From: an uncultured Muribaculaceae bacterium | GTDB taxonomy: Bacteria > Bacteroidota > Bacteroidia > Bacteroidales > Muribaculaceae | DNA: 64,000 bases | Direction of reading: 5' to 3' | Assembly: GCA_910578095.1 (NCBI GenBank) | Contig: CAJTOZ010000003.1 | Location: 74,649 to 138,648, forward strand | Shown here: positions 60,080-64,000 of the stretch, in pieces | Position numbering within the stretch: the stretch's first letter is position 1 | Layout of the letters: each line of letters opens with the position of its first letter | Program-made: the position numbers and the translations under genes | Notes under the pieces: model-generated | Databases searched by the model: none | What the model was told of the DNA's origin: nothing | What the model saw: only the letters and a program-made list of their open reading frames with translations

Positions 60080-60087
60080 CAAAATTA
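60080..60087 (-). promoter_or_regulatory. -7 box of the histidine kinase gene
   Basis: TAATTTTG on the minus strand, ending 4 bases before the start codon at 60075. Confidence 0.65.
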
Positions 60088-60136
60088 GTAAAAACCTATA
60101 GTATAAGGGGATTGAACGATGGATAATTTACCGGGA

Positions 60137-60180
60137 GTAATAATTCAGTAATAATTCCATAATGTTTGAGTAATGATTAT
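60137..60180 (+). promoter_or_regulatory. four tandem 11-bp repeats, OmpR-type operator
   Basis: GTAATAATTCA (60137-60147), GTAATAATTCC (60148-60158), ATAATGTTTGA (60159-60169) and GTAATGATTAT (60170-60180): consensus RTAATRWTT at exact 11-base (one helix turn) spacing, directly next to the -33 region of the GLPGLI operon promoter. This is the layout of direct-repeat sites bound by OmpR-family dimers. Confidence 0.75.
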
Positions 60181-60206
60181 TTTCGGTGTGCGGCCTATTG
60201 CGGCCG

Positions 60207-60214
60207 TAACTTTG
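60207..60214 (+). promoter_or_regulatory. -7 box of the GLPGLI-receptor operon
   Basis: TAACTTTG. It makes the ATG at 60240 preferable to the one at 60219, which would sit at the transcript start. Confidence 0.7.
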
Positions 60215-60239
60215 CATCATGAACCAAAACTACAACAAA

Positions 60240-61121
60240 ATGAAGAAAACAGCAATCATAATTATCGTCATCATGATACTCTCTATGGCCTCGTCAGGCA
60301 AGGTGTTGCGTCGCACTCTCGGCATATTCCCGAGTAATGTGCCCGAAACGGAAACCCTCGCACCGGAAACAATGGAGTTTGTCTATAACTACTCATGGTG
60401 TAATGATACAACTTCTCAACTTGAAGACAACTACACAACCGACCAAATGCTTCTGCAAACAGGACCCAATGGCATGTCCAAATTCTCCAGCTACAAGAAT
60501 CTCACAGTGGATTCGCTCCTGATGAACATTACCCCGGAACAGGTGGCGCAGGCTGCTATGGACGGAAAACTCTCTAACGGGGAATTCATGACGATTTTCA
60601 AGAATTATCCCCAAGGCAAAATTACCCACACAGAAAAAATCTGTATGGATTGGTTCCGCTATGAAGAGGATATGCCGGAATTTGAATGGGAACTGACCGA
60701 CAGTGTGGCGAATGTTCTCGGCTACGAATGTCACTCCGCCACATGCAATTTCCGGGGGCGGGAGTGGACGGCTTTCTATACAGAAGATATTCCAATGATG
60801 GAAGGGCCATGGAAATTGCATGGGCTTCCGGGGTTGATCATGAAAGCCTCGGATAAAGACGGGTATTATAATTTTGAATGTATCGGTATAAAGTCAAAGG
60901 CCGACCGACCGATAACAATATACAAAGTGCCATACAACACAACTTCCCGCGTGAAATATTATGACGCGAAACACCGCTATGACGTAAATCCATACGCTTA
61001 CTATGAAGCCGGAGGCCACGGGCATATAGATGTTTATGACGAGGATGGCAGCCCAATGCTTGATGCTTACGACCCTATAGAGCTCCCTTTTGATTACATC
61101 GAACGCGATTGTATAAAATAA
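60240..61121 (+). CDS. GLPGLI family protein
   Basis: 293 residues with a signal peptide (MKKTAIIIIVIMILSMASSG). The family signature GLPGLI sits in GPWKLHGLPGLIMKASDKDGYYNFECIGI. GLPGLI proteins are exported Bacteroidota proteins of unknown function that usually sit next to a TonB receptor; here the stop overlaps the receptor ATG by 1 base. Confidence 0.93.
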   Translation: MKKTAIIIIVIMILSMASSGKVLRRTLGIFPSNVPETETLAPETMEFVYNYSWCNDTTSQLEDNYTTDQMLLQTGPNGMSKFSSYKNLTVDSLLMNITPEQVAQAAMDGKLSNGEFMTIFKNYPQGKITHTEKICMDWFRYEEDMPEFEWELTDSVANVLGYECHSATCNFRGREWTAFYTEDIPMMEGPWKLHGLPGLIMKASDKDGYYNFECIGIKSKADRPITIYKVPYNTTSRVKYYDAKHRYDVNPYAYYEAGGHGHIDVYDEDGSPMLDAYDPIELPFDYIERDCIK

Positions 61122-63676
61122 TGACAAGATACAGTTTTTTCATACTCAGCCTTTTCCTCGGACTGCTATCGGCTTCGGCGGCAGTCCCGGAAACGGTGTA
61201 CGGAACAATCGTTGATGGAGAAACCCGGCAGTTCTTGAATGGCGCTGTTGTGCAAGCACTGAATAAGCAAGGGAAAGCTATCGCGTTTGCGTCATCCAAT
61301 ACCGACGGTACTTTCAAAATCAGGGTCACGGAAGCGGTTGATTCTATTTCATTCCGTTGCATGGGATACGGGTCTCTGAAATTGCACAGGGATTATGACT
61401 TTGCTAAAGGAGTGGAGATGTGGCCAAAAGCCACGCAGCTGAAGGATGTGATAGTCCAAGCGCCGGATATTTATGCAAAGGGCGACACTCTTGTATTTAA
61501 TGTATCTCGTTATGCCAATGCCTCCGACAATGCCATTATTGACGTTATAAAGCGTCTGCCGGGCATTAAGGTTGAGGAGGATGGAACAATTAAGTATCAT
61601 GGCAAGCCCATCAACAAGTTCTATATCGATGGCGATGATTTCTTGGAGGGTCAGTATGGGCTCGCAACCAACAATATCTCTCACAAGGATGTGAAATCTG
61701 TGGAGGTGATGGAAAACCATCAACCTGTCAAGGCTCTTGAAGGGATTGAGTTTCCGGAAGAAGCCGGCATCAATATTAAGCTCAATGAAGGTGCGAGAGG
61801 AAAGTGGGTAGGTGTGGCTAAAGCCGGGTCAGGTGCCCGGCCGTGGCTCTATGATGGTTCGTTGTATGCAATGCGTATCGCTCCGAAGGTGCAGAATATT
61901 CTTACTCTACGCGCAGGCAACACCGGATGGAACCCTGCCGAACAGATAACCGAACATGACTTCAGCGACATGTCGTTTACGGGCTATTCAGAGGCGTTGT
62001 GGCCGGAGTATATAGCCGCCGACATTATCAATGCTCCTCTGAACGAGAAGCGTACCCGCGACAATCTGTCGTGGCTCGCCAATTCCATTACGGCATGGAA
62101 GCGTGGAGACACTTCAATGCGCTTCAAACTGAATTATGTGGGCGACAGGCTCGAATATAATTCCGGATTGCGGACAGATTATTTCAGTCAATCAATTCCT
62201 GAATTCATCCAGAACAATAGCCTGCGCACGCAGCGCCATGATGTGTCGGCTCAGTTCAATATGCAGATTAACAAGCGTGGCTATTTTCTGAAGGACAAAC
62301 TTACGGTTGTAGGAGCCTGGGAAAATTCGCGTTCTGCCATAACCGGGTCTTTTGAACTCGACCAGCGTATCAGACGTCGGAGCCTGTCGGCCGGTAATGA
62401 TCTCAGGCTTGTGAAACGCAACGACAAGAAACTATTTGAACTGACATTCCGAAATTCGTTCTCTCATCGTCCGGACCGGCTTTTTGTCCTTGGCGAGGAC
62501 GATGCAGTTCAAAATATCGGCGCTACTGATTTCCGAAGCACCACTGAATCTCGCTGGGGCAAATTAGGCCGTTTCTGGAAGTTCTATGTGAACGGCGGTG
62601 TCGACCTGAACTATCACCGCATGAATACATCCTTGGCAGGAATGACTGACTTCGACAATTCCCAATATTTCAACGCATTCCTTTCAAACCTATATGCAAC
62701 TCCACAACTCGACTACCAGCGTAATGGTTGGTTGCTGTCTACCAAGATACAGGCGAAATGGCTTCATCATAGTGTGGGCAACAGGCATGACTATATAAAT
62801 CTTTTTCCAAGAGTTTACGCCCGCAAGAAAATATCGGCAAAAGGTGAGGTTTCCGCATCCTTTTCATATATGCTCAGTTCGCCTCAGGCTTATATGGGTA
62901 TAGATGTGCCAGTGATGTCGGATTACCGCAATATTTTCATTGCCAACGATATTGATAAGTATTCGCAGAATATCGCTGCAACTGTGAGCTATAAATATCG
63001 TAACCCCCTGACATCTTTCTTTGCCAACGCCTCGCTGACCTATAATTACAGAGTAAGTTCATATATGTCAAACCAACTGTTTATTGATGATTTCATCATA
63101 TCAACATATGCCGACAGGCTTTCAGGAGCCCATTTCTGGAGCGTAGCTGGAGGGGTGAGCAAAGGACTTGGCCATAGCCGTATGGTTGTCGGCTTTGATG
63201 TGAATGTCTCTACGAGTTCTGCATCGTCGATGCGTGACAATATAATGGAAGATTACAGCCAACAGACGCTGAGTGTAAAACCATATTTCAAGGGGAGCCT
63301 GTGTAAGTGGCTTTCTGTGAACTATGATGCAAACTATGGATTTTCGCAGTTGAAAATTGGCGGCACTGACAACCGTACCCATTCATTCAACCAGAAATTC
63401 TATGCTACCATAATGCCTCATGACCGTTGGCAATTTACTTTAGGCGCAGAGCATTTCCTTACCAAATTTCCGGAAGGTAATGTCGAGAACCTCGCTCTTC
63501 TTGACGCGTCTGCCGTTTGGAAGGCCGGCAGCAAATTGCGTCTGTCGCTTACGGCGAACAATCTGCTTGACAGACGGTACTATCAGTATGTCACCTACGG
63601 CACCCTCTCCCGATCAGAACATCAATTCCAAATCCGGCCCCGCAACATCCTCGCCTCAATCCAATATCGTTTCTGA
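61121..63676 (+). CDS. TonB-dependent receptor-like outer-membrane protein
   Basis: 851 residues: signal peptide, carboxypeptidase-like regulatory domain (TVYGTIVDGETRQFLNGAVVQALNKQGKAIAFASSNTDGTFKIRV, ~25-110), plug (QLKDVIVQAPDIYAKGDTLVFNVSRYANASDNAIIDVIKRLPGIKVEEDGTIKYHGKPINKFYIDGDD, ~115-220), then barrel to the terminal Phe (IQYRF). The plug ends in SHKDVKSVEVMENHQPVKALEGIEFPEEAGINIKL, typical of the group paired with GLPGLI proteins. Substrate unknown. Confidence 0.92.
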   Translation: MTRYSFFILSLFLGLLSASAAVPETVYGTIVDGETRQFLNGAVVQALNKQGKAIAFASSNTDGTFKIRVTEAVDSISFRCMGYGSLKLHRDYDFAKGVEMWPKATQLKDVIVQAPDIYAKGDTLVFNVSRYANASDNAIIDVIKRLPGIKVEEDGTIKYHGKPINKFYIDGDDFLEGQYGLATNNISHKDVKSVEVMENHQPVKALEGIEFPEEAGINIKLNEGARGKWVGVAKAGSGARPWLYDGSLYAMRIAPKVQNILTLRAGNTGWNPAEQITEHDFSDMSFTGYSEALWPEYIAADIINAPLNEKRTRDNLSWLANSITAWKRGDTSMRFKLNYVGDRLEYNSGLRTDYFSQSIPEFIQNNSLRTQRHDVSAQFNMQINKRGYFLKDKLTVVGAWENSRSAITGSFELDQRIRRRSLSAGNDLRLVKRNDKKLFELTFRNSFSHRPDRLFVLGEDDAVQNIGATDFRSTTESRWGKLGRFWKFYVNGGVDLNYHRMNTSLAGMTDFDNSQYFNAFLSNLYATPQLDYQRNGWLLSTKIQAKWLHHSVGNRHDYINLFPRVYARKKISAKGEVSASFSYMLSSPQAYMGIDVPVMSDYRNIFIANDIDKYSQNIAATVSYKYRNPLTSFFANASLTYNYRVSSYMSNQLFIDDFIISTYADRLSGAHFWSVAGGVSKGLGHSRMVVGFDVNVSTSSASSMRDNIMEDYSQQTLSVKPYFKGSLCKWLSVNYDANYGFSQLKIGGTDNRTHSFNQKFYATIMPHDRWQFTLGAEHFLTKFPEGNVENLALLDASAVWKAGSKLRLSLTANNLLDRRYYQYVTYGTLSRSEHQFQIRPRNILASIQYRF

Positions 63677-63726
63677 CGCAAATTTTAATATTTGAGTGAG
63701 GTGACTTGGAGGGATATGGGTAAAAG

Positions 63727-63761
63727 AAAGGCCGCTAAGTTATTGAAACTTAGCGGCCTTT
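63727..63761. terminator. bidirectional intrinsic terminator
   Basis: AAAGGCCGCTAAGTT (63727-63741), loop attga, AACTTAGCGGCCTTT (63747-63761): a 15-bp perfect stem with A-run on one side and T-run on the other, between the receptor gene and tRNA-Phe. Confidence 0.9.
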
Positions 63762-63763
63762 TG

Positions 63764-63836
63764 TGGTGCCACCAGGAATCGAACCGGGGACACAAGGATT
63801 TTCAGTCCTTTGCTCTACCAACTGAGCTATGGCACC
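63764..63836 (-). tRNA. tRNA-Phe (GAA)
   Basis: 73 bases on the minus strand, GGTGCCA...TGGCACCA. D arm AGCTCAGTTGGTAGAGC, anticodon stem AGGAC-TGAAAAT-CCT with GAA anticodon, T arm CCGGTTCGATTCCTGG; the acceptor stem pairs fully and discriminator is A. CCA is not encoded (ACAAAA follows). Confidence 0.97.
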
Positions 63837-63853
63837 ATTTGCGAATTGCGATG

Positions 63854-63884
63854 CAAAGTTAGGTGTTTTTTTTTGATTGTGCAA
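63854..63884 (-). promoter_or_regulatory. tRNA-Phe promoter
   Basis: Minus strand TTG (63882-63884), 20 bases, TAACTTTG (63854-63861), 17 bases before the mature tRNA. Bases 63885-64000 show no gene. Confidence 0.7.
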
Positions 63885-64000
63885 TAGTAGCGATGCTTTT
63901 TTTGTTGTTTTTTTATGATATTGCTGTTTTGAAGGCGGTTGTGGGCGTAGTTTCAGAAACGAAGTGCAAAAAGTTTCGACTGAATAGCCCACATGTTTTT

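Noticed and set aside
63764..63836. tRNA-Phe as an integration site of a mobile element
   Set aside because: No integrase and no repeat of the tRNA 3' end is visible within the window.

Overview
The window comes from a GC-rich member of the Bacteroidales (phylum Bacteroidota). Evidence: nearly every recognisable promoter has the Bacteroidota -7 box TAnnTTTG, often with TTTG/TTG 19-23 bases upstream; the gene families are typical (GLPGLI, DUF4292, DUF4254, DUF4369, TPM with Gly-rich tail, SusC/OmpA-type barrels, type IX sorting tails, BspA-like leucine-rich repeats). A family such as Muribaculaceae is plausible from the GC content but is only inference.

Region 1 (1-31.2 kb) is mostly core chromosome, GC-rich, with tight overlapping operons, chiefly on the minus strand: the end of polA; a TPM protein; a FtsB/DivIC-like septum protein; a large secreted endonuclease I; pyrH-frr (plus strand); dut-TPR-DUF4292; a GH31 glycosidase, a mini type-IX-tail protein and asparaginase; metG; folK with a beta-helix lipoprotein; rimP-nusA-infB; greA-HIT-thioredoxin-like; a DUF4143 ATPase enclosed by two near-identical palindromes; a porin; serC-serA; ruvB.

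Region 2 (31.2-38 kb) holds envelope and nucleotide genes: an AT-rich membrane acyltransferase wedged between ruvB and a GT9 glycosyltransferase, DUF4254, yidC and pyrG.

Region 3 (38-54.7 kb) is accessory: two acetyltransferases, a MITE-like intergenic element, a membrane protein plus winged-helix regulator behind a promoter with two palindromic operators, a MATE exporter with a divergent AraC regulator, rubrerythrin with a PerR-like regulator, a four-gene operon around a stand-alone amino-acid adenylation enzyme, an Abi/HEPN defence-type gene preceded by what looks like a small terminated RNA, AlkD-like and inositol-phosphatase genes, a nitronate monooxygenase, an alpha/beta hydrolase and a frameshifted DUF4377/leucine-rich-repeat lipoprotein.

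Region 4 (54.7-64 kb) has two outer-membrane receptor modules: one with a Crp-like regulator, the other a GLPGLI-TonB receptor operon divergent from its own histidine kinase/response regulator, with four tandem 11-bp repeats in the shared promoter. It ends with tRNA-Phe.

The most notable candidates for undescribed biology are the Abi gene with its upstream RNA, the palindrome-flanked ATPase, the adenylation operon, and the two operator arrays.
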